DNA of 64,000 bases from Acidimicrobiales bacterium (GTDB lineage: Bacteria > Actinomycetota > Acidimicrobiia > Acidimicrobiales > CADCSY01), in NCBI GenBank assembly GCA_030446545.1, contig JAUJNB010000013.1, positions 23,272 to 87,271 on the forward strand, in the 5' to 3' direction. Position 1 is the first letter of the stretch; each line of letters begins with the position of its first letter. Shown in pieces: positions 1 to 11,613 of this stretch. Under the pieces are notes generated by a model. It made no database searches. It was not told where the DNA came from and worked only from the letters and a program-made list of their open reading frames with translations. The position numbers and the translations under genes are program-made.

Positions 1-573
1 GTAGCGGGCGCCGGGCCCGACGTCGGGCAGGAACAGCTCCCACACGCCCGAGGATCCCATCGAGCGCATGGGGTGCAGCCGGCCGTCCCACCGGTTGAAG
101 TCACCCACCACCCGCACGGCCCGGGCCGACGGCGCCCACACGGCGAACGAGGTGCCCCGCACCCCCTGGTGGGTGCGCACGTGCGAGCCCAGCACCTGCC
201 ACAGGCGCTCGTGACGACCCTCCCCGATGAGGTGGATGTCGACGTCGCCCAGGGTGGGCCAGAACCGGTAGGGGTCGTCGACGGCAAAGGTCTGGCCGTC
301 GGGATAGGCCACCTCCAGGCGGTACGAGGGGGCCTCGCCCACCGCCAACGTGGCCGCGAACACGCCTCCGGGGTGGACCTCGTCCATGGCCTGGCGGGAT
401 CCGTCTTCGAGGATCAGGGTCATGGAGGAGGCACTGGGGCGAAAGCCCCGCACGACGGTGGAGGGCCGCTTCCCCTCGGTCGTGTGCGGGCCCAGGATTC
501 GGTGGGGGTCGCCGTGCTCCCCCGCCACCAAGCGGTCGAGCTCGGCGTCGGGCTGCTTGGGGACGGATTTCAT
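1..573 (-). CDS. glgB: 1,4-alpha-glucan branching enzyme, N-terminal part (cut by window edge)
   Basis: This is the N-terminal 191 residues of a glycogen branching enzyme, which makes alpha-1,6 branches in cytosolic glucan. The rest lies beyond the left edge. The visible part holds a linker with LVAGEHGDPHRILGPH and then a carbohydrate-binding module 48: SFAVWAPSARAVRVVGDFNRWDG followed by LHPMR and GVWELFLPDVGPGARY, all typical of GlgB. The catalytic GH13 barrel is not in view. The ATG at 573 overlaps the stop of mak in an ATGA, so translation is probably coupled to it. It is the last visible gene of the glgE-treS-mak-glgB operon, where GlgB branches the linear chains made by GlgE. Confidence 0.93.
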   Translation of the reverse strand, partial: MKSVPKQPDAELDRLVAGEHGDPHRILGPHTTEGKRPSTVVRGFRPSASSMTLILEDGSRQAMDEVHPGGVFAATLAVGEAPSYRLEVAYPDGQTFAVDDPYRFWPTLGDVDIHLIGEGRHERLWQVLGSHVRTHQGVRGTSFAVWAPSARAVRVVGDFNRWDGRLHPMRSMGSSGVWELFLPDVGPGARY

Positions 574-1903
574 GGCGTGGCCTCCAAGAGGCGATGGATG
601 GCGGCGAGGGGGATGTCGACCCAGTCGGGCCGGTGGGCCTGCTCGTAGCCGACCTCGTAGACGGCTTTGTCGAGCTCGAAGGCCACCTGCACCAGCCGGC
701 GGTCGGCGTCGACGGCGGGCAGCACCGCTCCTGCTCCTGGCGCGCCGAGGTAGCCGGCGACGAACGAGACCCGGTTCCGGTGCTCCCAAGCATCGGCCAG
801 GGCCATCAGCTCCTCGTCGACCTCGGTGCCCCATTCCCGCAGCGAGACCTGGGCCGCGTAGTGGAAGGAGCGGACCTGGCCGGCCACGTCGCGCAGGGGT
901 GAGCTGGGCCGGCGCCGCTCCTCGAGGGGACGATCAGGCTCGCCCTCGAAATCCAGGATGTACCAGCCCGAGTCGGTCCGCATGACCTGGCCCAGGTGAT
1001 AGTCACCGTGGACCCGCAAGGCGGGGCCGGGATCGTTGATGGTACGCAGGCGCTGGTAGACGTGGTGCACCCGGCCGGAGTCAACCCCTTCGAGGCGCAC
1101 GCGGGCGAGCTGGGCCTCCATGTCGTCGGCCCACTCCTCGGGTGTGCCGGGCACGGTCCCGAACGCCTCGGCCAGAGCCAGGTGCATCTCGGCGGTGGTG
1201 GAGCCCAGACGGCTGGCGTCGAAGGCGAAATCGCCGCCCGCCTCCGCCGGCGGACAGCGACGGTCATAGAGGTCGCGCAAGGACAGCAGGGCCAAGGAGA
1301 AGCCGTCGGCGCCTCCGACGAGGAAGCGGTTGACCAGGGCGAAGTCGAAGTCGCCTTTGCGCCACTCGGCCACGGGCTCGGCCACGTTGGCGAAGCCCAC
1401 CTCCCCCAGGGCCCGGGTCACCTCGGCGTCGGGGTTGGGGCCGTGGGCCAGCCGGCGGAACAACTTCATGATGAGACGCTCGTCGAACACGACCGAGGTG
1501 TTGGACTGGTCAGCGCCCAGATAGCGGGCCCGCTCCACCTGTTCCTCGGGCGCCATGTGGTGCAGGAGGGCGACGGTGAGCTCGGGGTCGATGGCGGCGT
1601 CGTAGACGAGCACCGTGCCCCGGTCGGTGGCCAGCTCGGAGACGATGGCCTCCGGCTTGCCCTCGAGGAACGCCTCCCGGCTGCCCACCGGGCGCAGCCC
1701 GAGCACCAACTGGTAGGTAGCCACGTCGGTGTGTCCGTGAGCCCGGGCGTCGACCAGGACCTGGACCAGCACCGGCCAGTCGCCGTCGCGCAGGATCCGC
1801 ATCGACGACAGCGTCACGTCGGCGGCCTCGGCCTCGCCGCCGGCGAACCACCGCTGCCGAGGCAGGTACTCGGCCAGAGCTGCAGCCAGGGCTGCTTGGT
1901 CGA

Positions 1904-1907
<4 letters not shown>
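570..1907 (-). CDS. mak: Maltokinase (ATP:maltose 1-phosphotransferase)
   Basis: This 445-residue protein matches maltokinase (Mak/Pep2), which phosphorylates maltose at C1 to give maltose 1-phosphate, the donor used by GlgE. The N-terminus carries [10 protein letters not shown], a family hallmark. Around residue 300 there is [11 protein letters not shown], the catalytic loop of the aminoglycoside-phosphotransferase fold, followed by [10 protein letters not shown], the metal-binding motif. The start codon is GTG at 1907; it overlaps the treS stop in a GTGA, and its own stop overlaps the glgB start in an ATGA. Gene order treS-mak matches the known TreS-Mak partnership of actinobacteria, in which maltose made by TreS is passed to Mak. 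Confidence 0.95.
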
Positions 1908-3605
<1,698 letters not shown>

Positions 3606-3609
<4 letters not shown>

Positions 3610-5545
3610 GCCGGGCGGATGGTGCGCAGGTGCAGGACATGGCCAGGCGTCTCCGCCGGGTCCAGGCGGACGTAGGGATGGGGTCCCTGCCAGGTGAACG
3701 TGGCTCCGGTGAGCTCGTCATGAGCCTCGAAGGGTTGGTCGAAGGGCAGGCCCAGCACGCCCAGATCGAGGGACAGGGTGTCCTCCTGCCATTGATCCGG
3801 GTCGAGGTTGACCACGCACAACACCACGTCGTCACCGTCGTCGCTGCTGCGGGAGTAGACGATCAGGGCGTCCTTGGAGCTGACGTGGAAGTGGGTGTTG
3901 CGCAGCGTGGCCAGGGCGGGGTGGTCGTGGCGGAGCTGGTTGACCTGACGGACGAAGGGGGTGAGGGGTCCGGCCTCGTCGTCCCACCCCCGCTCCTTGC
4001 GCTCGTACTTCTCGGAGTTGCGGTACTCCTCGTTGGCCTCGCTCTGGGGCTCGTTCTCGCACCACTCGTAGCCCCGGTAGACCCCGTAGCTGGGCATCAG
4101 CGTGGCGGCCAGCAACAGGCGCAGTCGGAACGCCGCCGGGCTGCCGTTGCGCAGCGGTCCCGAGAGGATGTCGGGGGTGTTGGGCCAGAAGTTGGGCCGC
4201 ATGTAATCGGCCAGGGCGCCAGTGGTCAGCTCGGTGACGTAGTCGGCCAGCTCGTCCTTGCTGGTCCGCCACGTGAAGTAGGTGTAGCTCTGGGTGAAGC
4301 CCACCTCGGCCAGCTTGGCCATGACCTTGGGCCTGGTGAAGGCCTCGGCCAGGAACAACACGTCGGGGTGCTGTCGCTGGATCTCGGGGATGGCCCAGGC
4401 CCAGAAGGCCATGGGCTTGGTGTGGGGGTTGTCCACCCGGAAGATCCGCACGCCGTGGCCGATCCAGAAGGTGAGGATGTCGCGACACGCCTCCCACAGC
4501 GCCACCCGCTCGGCCTCCTCGTCGGGCCAGAAGTTGATGGGGTAGATGTCCTGGTACTTCTTGGGGGTTCTCGGCGTAGCGGATGGTGCCGTCGGGACGG
4601 TGGTGGAACCACCGGGTGCTCGCCCACCCAGGGGTGGTCGGGCGCGCACTGCAACGCGTAGTCGAGGGCGATCTCCAGCCCGTGGGCCCCCGCCTCGGCC
4701 ACCAGCTGGTCGAATTCCTCCAACGTGCCCAGGTCGGGGTGCACGGCGGTGTGGCCGCCCTCGGCCCCGCCGATGGCCCAGGGGCTCCCCACGTCGTCGG
4801 GCCCGGGGTCGAGGGTGTTGTCCGGTCCCTTGCGGTGCTGGCGGCCGATGGGGTGCACGGGAGGCAGGTAGACGATGTCGAAGCCCATGTCGGCGATGGT
4901 GGCCATGCGCTTGGCCAACCCGGTGAAGCCACCCTCGGAACGGGGGAAGACCTCGTACCAGGCCCCGCAGCGGCCCCTCGGTCGATCGACCCACAGGGGC
5001 AAGGGGTCGGCCGCGGTGACGCTGCCGGGCAGGGGCGTGTCCTGCACCGCGGCGGCCACGGCGTCGTCCAGGCCGGCGTTGAGGCGGACCTCCACGCTGC
5101 ACGCCGACCGCCTGAGGGCGGCGGCGGCGTCGACCACCAGGGCCCGTCGCACCTCCGGCACCAGTTGGGTGAGGGCGTCGAGCAGGCGGGCCCCCTCCTC
5201 CAGTTCGAGGTCGACGTCCTGGCCGGCCGCGGCCTTGAGGGTGACGTCGTGACGCCAGGTGGCAAAGGCGTCGCGCCAGGCCTCGACCACCACCTCATGG
5301 GTCCCGGCGCCCTCGAAGCGGACGGTCGTCTCCCACCGGTCGTTGCCCACATGGACCATGGGCGACTCGTTGTCCCAGGCCTTCGAGCCCTTGCGCCGGG
5401 TGCGCACCCGGGCGGCCAGGACGTCGTGGCCGTCGGCGAAGATGTCGCCCGAGACCCTGACCACCTCGCCCTCGGCCGCCTTGGCGGGAAAGGCCCGGGA
5501 AGGGGTCCGGGGCCGGAGGTCGTCGATCACGATGCGTCCCAGCAC
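3606..5545 (-). CDS. glgE: Alpha-1,4-glucan:maltose-1-phosphate maltosyltransferase, with two frame breaks
   Basis: GlgE (GH13_3) adds maltosyl units from maltose 1-phosphate to growing alpha-1,4-glucan. The N-terminal beta-sandwich domain ([20 protein letters not shown]) is followed by the barrel with [12 protein letters not shown]. Near the C-terminal half come [14 protein letters not shown] (nucleophile Asp, about residue 375) and [13 protein letters not shown] (acid Glu). Two breaks sit close together. At 4612-4617 the frame changes just before [16 protein letters not shown], and at the C5 run 4563-4567 it changes again before [11 protein letters not shown]. Two missing bases at each point restore the family sequence and a length of about 647 residues. 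I use the GTG at 5545, just before [11 protein letters not shown]. It is the first gene of the operon. Confidence 0.9.
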
Positions 5546-5656
5546 CCCTACAGCCCTACCAGGCCCCGCCGCCCGGAGGAAACTCCGGACACGTCCGAGA
5601 GGGCCGGCCGCTCGACGGGGCATGGGCGACGACCTCCCGACTACGGTCCAGCGGCG
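5546..5656. promoter_or_regulatory. Divergent promoter region between glgE and glgP
   Basis: This 111-base gap separates the glucan-building operon (minus strand) from glgP (plus strand), so it must hold both promoters. On the plus strand TACGGT at 5642-5647 fits the TANNNT form of a -10 element and lies 9 bases before the glgP ATG, which would give a nearly leaderless mRNA. I could not find a convincing -35 element or operator. No Shine-Dalgarno sequence precedes glgP, which agrees with the leaderless reading. Confidence 0.4.
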
Positions 5657-8186
5657 ATGAAGGCGCTGCGAAGTTTCACGGTCCGTCCCCGCCTGCCCGA
5701 GGCCCTGGCCGGCCTCGAGGACCTGGCCATGAACCTCCGGTGGGCGTGGGACGAGCGCACCCGGGAGCTGTTCCGCTGGGTCGATCCCGATGCCTGGGAG
5801 TCGGGCCACCACGATCCGGTGCGCCTGCTGGGTGCGGTGGGACGGGATCGCCTGGCCCAACTGGAGGCCGAACCCGCCTTCCGCAGCTTCCTCAGCGAGG
5901 TCCACGACGCCCTCAATCGCTACTGCGAGCGGCCCCGATGGTTCCAGGGCCGCCCGGCCACCCCGTTGCGCTCGGTGGCCTACTTCTCCCCCGAGTTCGG
6001 ACTGGCCGAGGCCCTGCCCCAGTACTCCGGCGGTCTCGGCGTCCTGGCCGGCGACCACCTCAAGGCGGCCAGCGACCTCGGGGTGCCTTCTCGTGGGCGT
6101 GGGCCTGTTCTACCGCCACGGCTACTTCCGCCAGTCGCTCAACAGCGACGGCTGGCAGCTCGAGCGCTATCCCAGCCTCGACCCCTTCGCCATGGCCCTG
6201 CGCCTGGTCGAGGACGTGCGCATCGAGGTCGACCTGGCCGGCCACCCGCTGGCGGCCCGGGTGTGGCGGGCCGACGTGGGCCGGGTGCGGCTGTATCTCC
6301 TCGACGCCGACATCGAGGACAACGACGACAACGGTCGGGGCGTCACCGACCGCCTCTACGGGGGCGACACCGAACATCGCCTGCGCCAGGAGCTCCTGCT
6401 CGGCGTGGGTGGGGTGCGGGCGCTGGAAGCGGTGGGCGAGGTGACCCAGGTCTTCCACACCAATGAGGGCCACGCCGGGTTCCTCGGCCTGGAGCGCATC
6501 CGCCGCAGCATCCTCGACGGGGGCCTGGGCTTCGCCGAGGCCCTGGAGGCCACCAAGGCGGCCAGCATCTTCACCACCCACACCCCGGTACCCGCCGGCA
6601 TCGACCGCTTCCCCCGCACGCTCATGGCCCGCTACTTCGAGCGCTGGACCAAGGAGTGCGGCGTCGACCTCGACACGCTCATGGCCCTCGGCCACGAGCC
6701 CGGCGAGGCGGCCGACGCCCCCTTCAACATGGCCGTCATGGGCCTGCGCCTGGCCGGGCGTTCCAACGCCGTGTCCCGGTTGCACGGTGAGGTGAGTCGC
6801 TCGATGTTCGCGCCCCTGTGGCCGGGTGTACCGGTCGACGAGGTGCCCATCACCTCGGTCACCAACGGGGTGCACGCCCACACCTGGGTGTCCTCGGAGA
6901 TGGACGACCTGCTCGGCCGCCACGTCCTGCGGGCGTGGAGCGAGGCCGGCGCCGAGCGTTGGTCGCGCATCGAGCGGATGGGCGACGAGGAGCTGTGGCG
7001 GGTGCGCGACCAGGGTCGGGAGCGACTGGTGGCCTTCGTGCGCCAACACCTCCGGGCCTCCCTCACGGCCCGGGGACTGAGCTCGTCCGACACCGACTGG
7101 TGCACCGGCGTCCTCGACCCCAAGGCCCTCACCGTGTGCTTCGCCCGGCGCTTCGCCACCTACAAAAGGGCCACCCTGCTGCTCAGCCAACCCGAGCGTC
7201 TTCAGGCCCTGCTGGGGTCGCCCGAGCGCCCGGTGCAGTTCGTCTTCGCCGGCAAGGCCCACCCCGCCGACGACCTGGGCAAGGAGATGATCCGCCAGAT
7301 CGTGTCGTTCTCCTCCCAGCCCGAGGTCCGCCATCACCTGGTGTTCGTGCCCGACTACGACATCGCGGTGGCCCGCACCCTCTTCCAAGGGGCCGACGTC
7401 TGGCTCAACAACCCCCGACGGCCCCTGGAGGCATGCGGCACGAGCGGGGAGAAGGCGGCGCTGAACGGCTCACTCAACTGCTCGGTGCTCGACGGGTGGT
7501 GGGACGAGATGTTCGACGGCGAGAACGGTTGGGCCATCTCCTCGGCCGAAGGCATCCAGGACCTGGCCAAGCGCGACCAGGTGGAGGCCGACAGCCTCTT
7601 CGCCCTCCTCGAGGACCAGATCGTCCCCCTGTTCTACGAGCGCACCCAGGGGCCGGTGCCCCGCCGGTGGGTGGCGCGCGTCAAATCCTCCCTGGCCTCG
7701 CTCGGCCCCCGCGTCACCGCCGACCGCATGGTGGCCGACTACGTGAGCGAGCTCTACGAGCCCACCGCGGCCCGGGCCGACGCCCTGTCCGCCGACGGCT
7801 GGGCCCGGGCCCAGGCACTGGCGACGTGGAAGCAGCGGGTGCACGGGTCCTGGAAGGGCGTCCACATCGATGCCATCGACGGGGACGACGTGGCGCCCGA
7901 CCTCGGAGCGGCCCGCGACGTGGAGGTGGTGGTGGCCCTGGGCGACCTGGCCGCCGGCGACGTGGCGGTCCAGGTGCTGCACGGACCGGTGGGCCAGAAC
8001 GACGAGCTGGCTCCCGTAGCGGTCGTCACCATGCAGCTGGTGGGCCCGGCCGACGACGGTCATCTCTGTTATCGGGCCCGCATCGTCTGCGACCGGCCCG
8101 GGCGCTACGGGTTCACGGCGAGGATCGTGCCGGCCCACCCCGACCTGGTGACCCCCGTCGAGCTCGGTCTGGTCACCTGGGGGTAG
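5657..8186 (+). CDS. glgP: Alpha-glucan phosphorylase, with a one-base frame break
   Basis: A short-type GT35 alpha-glucan phosphorylase that releases glucose 1-phosphate from glycogen or maltodextrin. The N-terminus has [17 protein letters not shown] and [20 protein letters not shown], both typical of this subfamily. The C-terminal half carries [37 protein letters not shown] (the pyridoxal-phosphate region) and [15 protein letters not shown]. The frame changes at 6088-6089: deleting one T of CCTTCTC joins ASDLGVP to [15 protein letters not shown] and gives about 842 residues, the usual length. ATG 5657 begins [16 protein letters not shown]. It is divergent to glgE, so breakdown and synthesis genes share one control region. 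Confidence 0.92.
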
Positions 8187-8199
8187 CGCTCAGTGCCGC

Positions 8200-8424
8200 T
8201 CAGACGGCGATGACCTCGGTGACGCCCTCGACCCGGTCGCGCAGGATGCGCTCGATACCGGCCTTCATGGTCACCGTGGACGCCGGGCAGGTGCCACAGG
8301 CGCCCACCAACTCGACGGTGACGACGCCGGTCTGCTCGTCGACGTCCTTGACCACGATGTCGCCACCGTCGGCCTGGAGCGCGGGCCGGATGACTTCGAT
8401 GGTGGCCATCAGACGGTCTCGCAC
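8200..8424 (-). CDS. NifU C-terminal-domain Fe-S scaffold protein (Nfu-like, small)
   Basis: A 74-residue stand-alone Nfu domain, proposed to carry Fe-S clusters to target proteins. It has the diagnostic IRPALQADGGDI near the start and the cluster-binding CxxC in VGACGTCPASTVTMKAGIE, then a helix ending in VTEVIAV. I chose the GTG at 8424 (VRDRLMATIEVIRPAL) because homologues have about six residues before IEVIRPAL; an ATG at 8409 is the alternative. A larger Nfu-type protein is coded at 55082-55729, so the genome has at least two. It converges with glgP, with 13 bases between the two stops. Confidence 0.85.
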   Translation of the reverse strand: MRDRLMATIEVIRPALQADGGDIVVKDVDEQTGVVTVELVGACGTCPASTVTMKAGIERILRDRVEGVTEVIAV

Positions 8425-8516
8425 CAGTCGAGTGTGCCGCCTCCCCGCCCTTCCCACAACCGAACCGTGGTCATGTGGCGTACACGGTGGGAGGCCTGGG
8501 CCTGCTCTTCCGCTCG

Positions 8517-8522
8517 TAGGAT
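8517..8522 (+). promoter_or_regulatory. Candidate -10 element for a leaderless mRNA
   Basis: TAGGAT fits the actinobacterial TANNNT -10 form and sits 8 bases before the ATG at 8531. Transcription would begin at or within two bases of the start codon. No Shine-Dalgarno sequence is present. The -35 region is not recognisable. Confidence 0.35.
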
Positions 8523-8530
8523 CAGAGGCC

Positions 8531-8731
8531 ATGGCCGCGGCGATGCACCAAGGGGCGGTGGCCCTGGCCCACCAGGGGGGATGGGACGAGGTCGTGCTCG
8601 TCATCCTGCCCCTGATCGTCCTGGCCGGGTTGTTGCGGCTGGCGCGGCGCCGGGCCGTTCGGGAAGCCGAGAACGAGACGGCGACCCGGGCCACGAACCC
8701 GGTCGAGGCCCCCGGGGCCGGTCCCGAGTAG
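8531..8731 (+). CDS. Small single-pass membrane protein, unknown function
   Basis: A 66-residue protein with one hydrophobic segment, VVLVILPLIVLAGLLRLA (about residues 21-38), followed by an arginine cluster and a polar acidic tail. It is probably anchored in the membrane with the tail in the cytosol. The start at 8531 is supported by the close upstream TAGGAT box. It lies 6 bases before the GTG of the transporter at 8738, so the two are likely one transcript. I do not recognise a family. Confidence 0.6.
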   Translation: MAAAMHQGAVALAHQGGWDEVVLVILPLIVLAGLLRLARRRAVREAENETATRATNPVEAPGAGPE

Positions 8732-8737
8732 CGGGCC

Positions 8738-10285
8738 GTGGCCCGGGTCGTCACTCGGGTCGAGGGCTCGCCCGAGGAAGTAGCGGCGTGGCTCGAGCCC
8801 CGGAACGACCTCGTGGGCGAGCAGGTCGTTCCCGGGGAGGCAGCGGCCTGCTTCGGCGCCGAGGCTGGGCCCTTCCGGCACTACCGGCGCGTGGCCGACG
8901 TCGAGCAGCTGGCTGACGGGAGGCTGGCCGTCACCTCGACCACGTCGTTCCGCCTGGCCATCCCCTACTTCGCCTGGCTGTTCGTCCTGCCCGTGCGCCG
9001 GGTCCTGGCCCGTCCCGATCAGGGGCACCGCCAACCCTGGTGGGCACCGCCCGACCGCCTCGACACCCGGGCCGCGACCGTGCTGGGGGTGCTGGGGCTG
9101 GCGTCGATGATCGCCGGCTACCTCGGCACGCTGCTCACCCAGACCATCACCTTCGCGGCTGAGGAGTTCGGCCTGGCCGGCGCCCGTCCTCAGGGCTACA
9201 CGCTGGCCGCGGTGCGGGTGGGCGTCCTCCTCGCCATCGCTCTGGTGGCCGTCGCCGACCGTCGGGGGCGGCGGCCCGTGCTCCTGGCCTGCGCCCTGGG
9301 CGGATGCCTGGCGGCGGCGGCCGGCGCCCTGGCCCCTTCGCTGGCCTGGCTGGGCGCCACCCAGTTGGTGGCCCGGGCCTTCGCCACCGCCCTGGCCGTC
9401 CTCATCACCGTCGTGGCCGCCGAGGAGATGCCCCGGGGATCGAGGGCCTACGCCGTCAGCGTGTTGGGCATGGCGGGCGGCCTCGGTGCCGGGGTGTGCG
9501 TTCTGGCCCTCCCCCTGGCCGACCTGAGCCCGGGGGGCTGGCGCCTGCTGTATCTCGTCCCGTTGGCCGGCCTGCCCCTCGTGCGCAGCCTGGCCGGCCT
9601 GCTGGGCGAGAGCCGGCGCTTCGCCGCCCCCCACGCCGTGGTGGCCCTGGCCGGCCACGGCCGCCGCCTCGCCCTGCTGGCGGCGTCGGCGTTCCTGCTG
9701 GCCCTGTTCACCGCTCCTGCGTCACAACTACAGAACCAGTTCCTACGGAACGAGCGTAACTTCTCGGCCGGCCGCATCGCCCTGTTCACCCTCCTCACCG
9801 TCACCCCGGCGGGCATCGGGGTGGTGGCCGGCGGGCGCCTGGCCGACGTGCGTGGTCGCCGGATGGTCGGCGCCATCGGCCTGGCCGGCGGCGTGGGGGC
9901 CAGCGTGGCCATGTTCGCCAGCACCGGCTGGCCACTGTGGGCCTGGTCGGTGGTGGGTTCGGTGGTGGGCGGGGCGGTGCTGCCGGCGCTCGGCGTCTAC
10001 GGCCCCGAGCTGTTCCCCACCTCGTTGCGGGGCCGGGCCAACGGCGTGGTGGCCCTGCTCGGGGTGTTGGGCAGCGCCATCGGCCTGCTCACGGCGGCGG
10101 AGCTCTCGGAGCACCTGGGCGGCCTGGCCCCGGCCCTGGCCATCCTCGCCCTCGGGCCGGTGGCCCTGGTGGTCCTGGTGCTGGTGGCCTACCCCGAGAC
10201 GGCCCGGCGCGAGCTCGAAGAGCTCAATCCGGAGGACCGACCGCAACCGGCGCCAGCCCTGCCACCCACGCCGACACGGCCGTAG
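8738..10285 (+). CDS. Major facilitator superfamily transporter with an extra N-terminal domain
   Basis: A 515-residue membrane transporter of unknown substrate. The first 85 or so residues are soluble (VTRVEGSPEEVAAWLEP, FRHYRRVADVEQLADGRLAVTS), then an amphipathic stretch, and from about residue 110 come twelve predicted membrane segments. A conserved major-facilitator loop is visible as VADRRGRRPVLL between helices 2 and 3 and again as LADVRGRRMVGAIG in the second half, where VYGPELFPTSLRGRANG resembles sugar-porter type members. The start is the GTG at 8738, 6 bases after the preceding stop. Its 3' end overlaps the convergent hydrolase gene by 62 bases. Confidence 0.82.
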   Translation: MARVVTRVEGSPEEVAAWLEPRNDLVGEQVVPGEAAACFGAEAGPFRHYRRVADVEQLADGRLAVTSTTSFRLAIPYFAWLFVLPVRRVLARPDQGHRQPWWAPPDRLDTRAATVLGVLGLASMIAGYLGTLLTQTITFAAEEFGLAGARPQGYTLAAVRVGVLLAIALVAVADRRGRRPVLLACALGGCLAAAAGALAPSLAWLGATQLVARAFATALAVLITVVAAEEMPRGSRAYAVSVLGMAGGLGAGVCVLALPLADLSPGGWRLLYLVPLAGLPLVRSLAGLLGESRRFAAPHAVVALAGHGRRLALLAASAFLLALFTAPASQLQNQFLRNERNFSAGRIALFTLLTVTPAGIGVVAGGRLADVRGRRMVGAIGLAGGVGASVAMFASTGWPLWAWSVVGSVVGGAVLPALGVYGPELFPTSLRGRANGVVALLGVLGSAIGLLTAAELSEHLGGLAPALAILALGPVALVVLVLVAYPETARRELEELNPEDRPQPAPALPPTPTRP

Positions 10286-10829
10286 CCACCTCCTCGTCGG
10301 CCCGCTTCAACTCGTGGCCGGCGCCGTCGAACCACACGTGCGTCACGGGCCCCGGGATGGTGGCGGTGGCCTGCTCCAACTCAGCGGGAGTGGCGAAGGG
10401 ATCCCTGGTCCCGCTCAGGAACAGACAGGGGAGGGCCAACGCCGGCAGGTGGGCCACCCGCAGCCGCTCGGGACGACCCGGAGGGTGCAGGGGGTAGGCC
10501 ACCAGCACCAGCCCGGCCGCAGGCAGCCCCTCGGCCACCGCCATCGAGCAGATGCGCCCTCCCATCGAGCGCCCTCCGAGCACCAGTCGCTCGGGCGCCA
10601 CCTCCGTGCGGCGAGCCAGGGCATCGGCCCCCTCGACCACGGCGGCCACCAGCTTGGGGGCGCGATCGGGGGCCCGACGACCGGCCCGCCGGTAGGGGAA
10701 GTCCATCCGCTCCACCGGGAGCGGGGCCAGCGCCGCCTCGATGGCCACCAGGCCGGGGTGGGAACGGCCGCTGCCGGCGCCGGGGGTCAACAGGACCGCG
10801 CTTACCCCCGGTCCTGCCGGTCGGCCCAC
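10224..10829 (-). CDS. Alpha/beta hydrolase of the KANL3/Tex30 type
   Basis: A 201-residue soluble alpha/beta hydrolase. It opens with VSAVLLTPGAGSGRSHPGL, the oxyanion region of this group. The nucleophile elbow is LVLGGRSMGGRICSMA (GxSxG), the acid is in FLSGTRDPFATPAEL and the histidine in VWFDGAGHELKRAD, so the whole triad is present. The GTG at 10829 lies one base after the stop of the J-domain gene, which suggests co-transcription. The substrate is unknown; related proteins are often annotated only as dienelactone-hydrolase-like. Confidence 0.8.
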   Translation of the reverse strand: MGRPAGPGVSAVLLTPGAGSGRSHPGLVAIEAALAPLPVERMDFPYRRAGRRAPDRAPKLVAAVVEGADALARRTEVAPERLVLGGRSMGGRICSMAVAEGLPAAGLVLVAYPLHPPGRPERLRVAHLPALALPCLFLSGTRDPFATPAELEQATATIPGPVTHVWFDGAGHELKRADEEVATAVSAWVAGLAPVAVGPPD

Positions 10830-10830
10830 G

Positions 10831-11547
10831 TCAGACCGCCGGCACCGTGGCCGCCAGCAGGATGCGGCGGGCCTCGCTGAGCTCGGAGATGCGCTGGGCC
10901 GCCCCTTCGTTGGCGCCACCGTGGTCAGGGTGGGCCGAGCGGACCAGGGCCCGGAACCGCTGCTGCACGTCGCTCCGCTCGGGGACGCCCTCGGCGCCGA
11001 AGCCGAGGACGGTCAGGGCCCAGCGGTGGGGATGGGTGAAGGCGCCACTGGCCCACGCTTGGGCGCTCCCCTCCCCTGAGAGGTGGGCCACGAGCGAAGG
11101 ACCGACCGGCCCGTGCCACCGGGTGGCCCGACGTACGGTCTCCAGAACGGCACGACGGTGGGCATCGTCCACCGCCCCGGCGGCATAGACGGCGCCGAGG
11201 ATCTGGGCGGCCGGGGTGGCGTTCTCCTCGAGATCGAAGTGCACGCTGTCGCCCAGGTCGACCAGGCGATGGTGGGTGCGGGCCAGGCCGATGCGGTCCA
11301 CCTGGAAGCGGTGGCGCAGGCGCGGCTGGGGTATGCGCCGACCGGCCTGGAGGTCGTCGAGGAGCCGGGTCACCTCGCCCACCAACTCGGGCTCCAGCTC
11401 CTCGATGGAGGAGGCCACGATGCCCCCGAGCAGCAGCCCTCCGAAGCCGGGAGGGGGATCGGTGGGAAGCAACCGTCGGCCGAGGGCCACCCGGCGGGTG
11501 GGGGCGATGGGCCGGCTGTGCCAGATCTCGAGCTCGGCCAGCAGCAC
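10831..11547 (-). CDS. Protein with a C-terminal J domain
   Basis: A 238-residue protein whose last 60 or so residues form a DnaJ-like domain: VQQRFRALVRSAHPDHGGANEGAAQRISELSEARRIL, with the HPD tripeptide that stimulates DnaK ATPase. The first 170 residues are not a known chaperone domain; they contain LGRRLLPTDPPPGFGGLLLGG and a low-charge alpha-helical part. The start is GTG at 11547. It is followed at once by the alpha/beta hydrolase gene. It is probably a specialised co-chaperone that brings DnaK to an unknown client; DnaK itself is not in the window. Confidence 0.72.
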   Translation of the reverse strand: MLLAELEIWHSRPIAPTRRVALGRRLLPTDPPPGFGGLLLGGIVASSIEELEPELVGEVTRLLDDLQAGRRIPQPRLRHRFQVDRIGLARTHHRLVDLGDSVHFDLEENATPAAQILGAVYAAGAVDDAHRRAVLETVRRATRWHGPVGPSLVAHLSGEGSAQAWASGAFTHPHRWALTVLGFGAEGVPERSDVQQRFRALVRSAHPDHGGANEGAAQRISELSEARRILLAATVPAV

Positions 11548-11613
11548 CGGTGGAACCCTATCCCCGGCGATCAGCCGGGCCTCATCGCCGGGTTCGCTCC
11601 GGCTGCGGACCCC

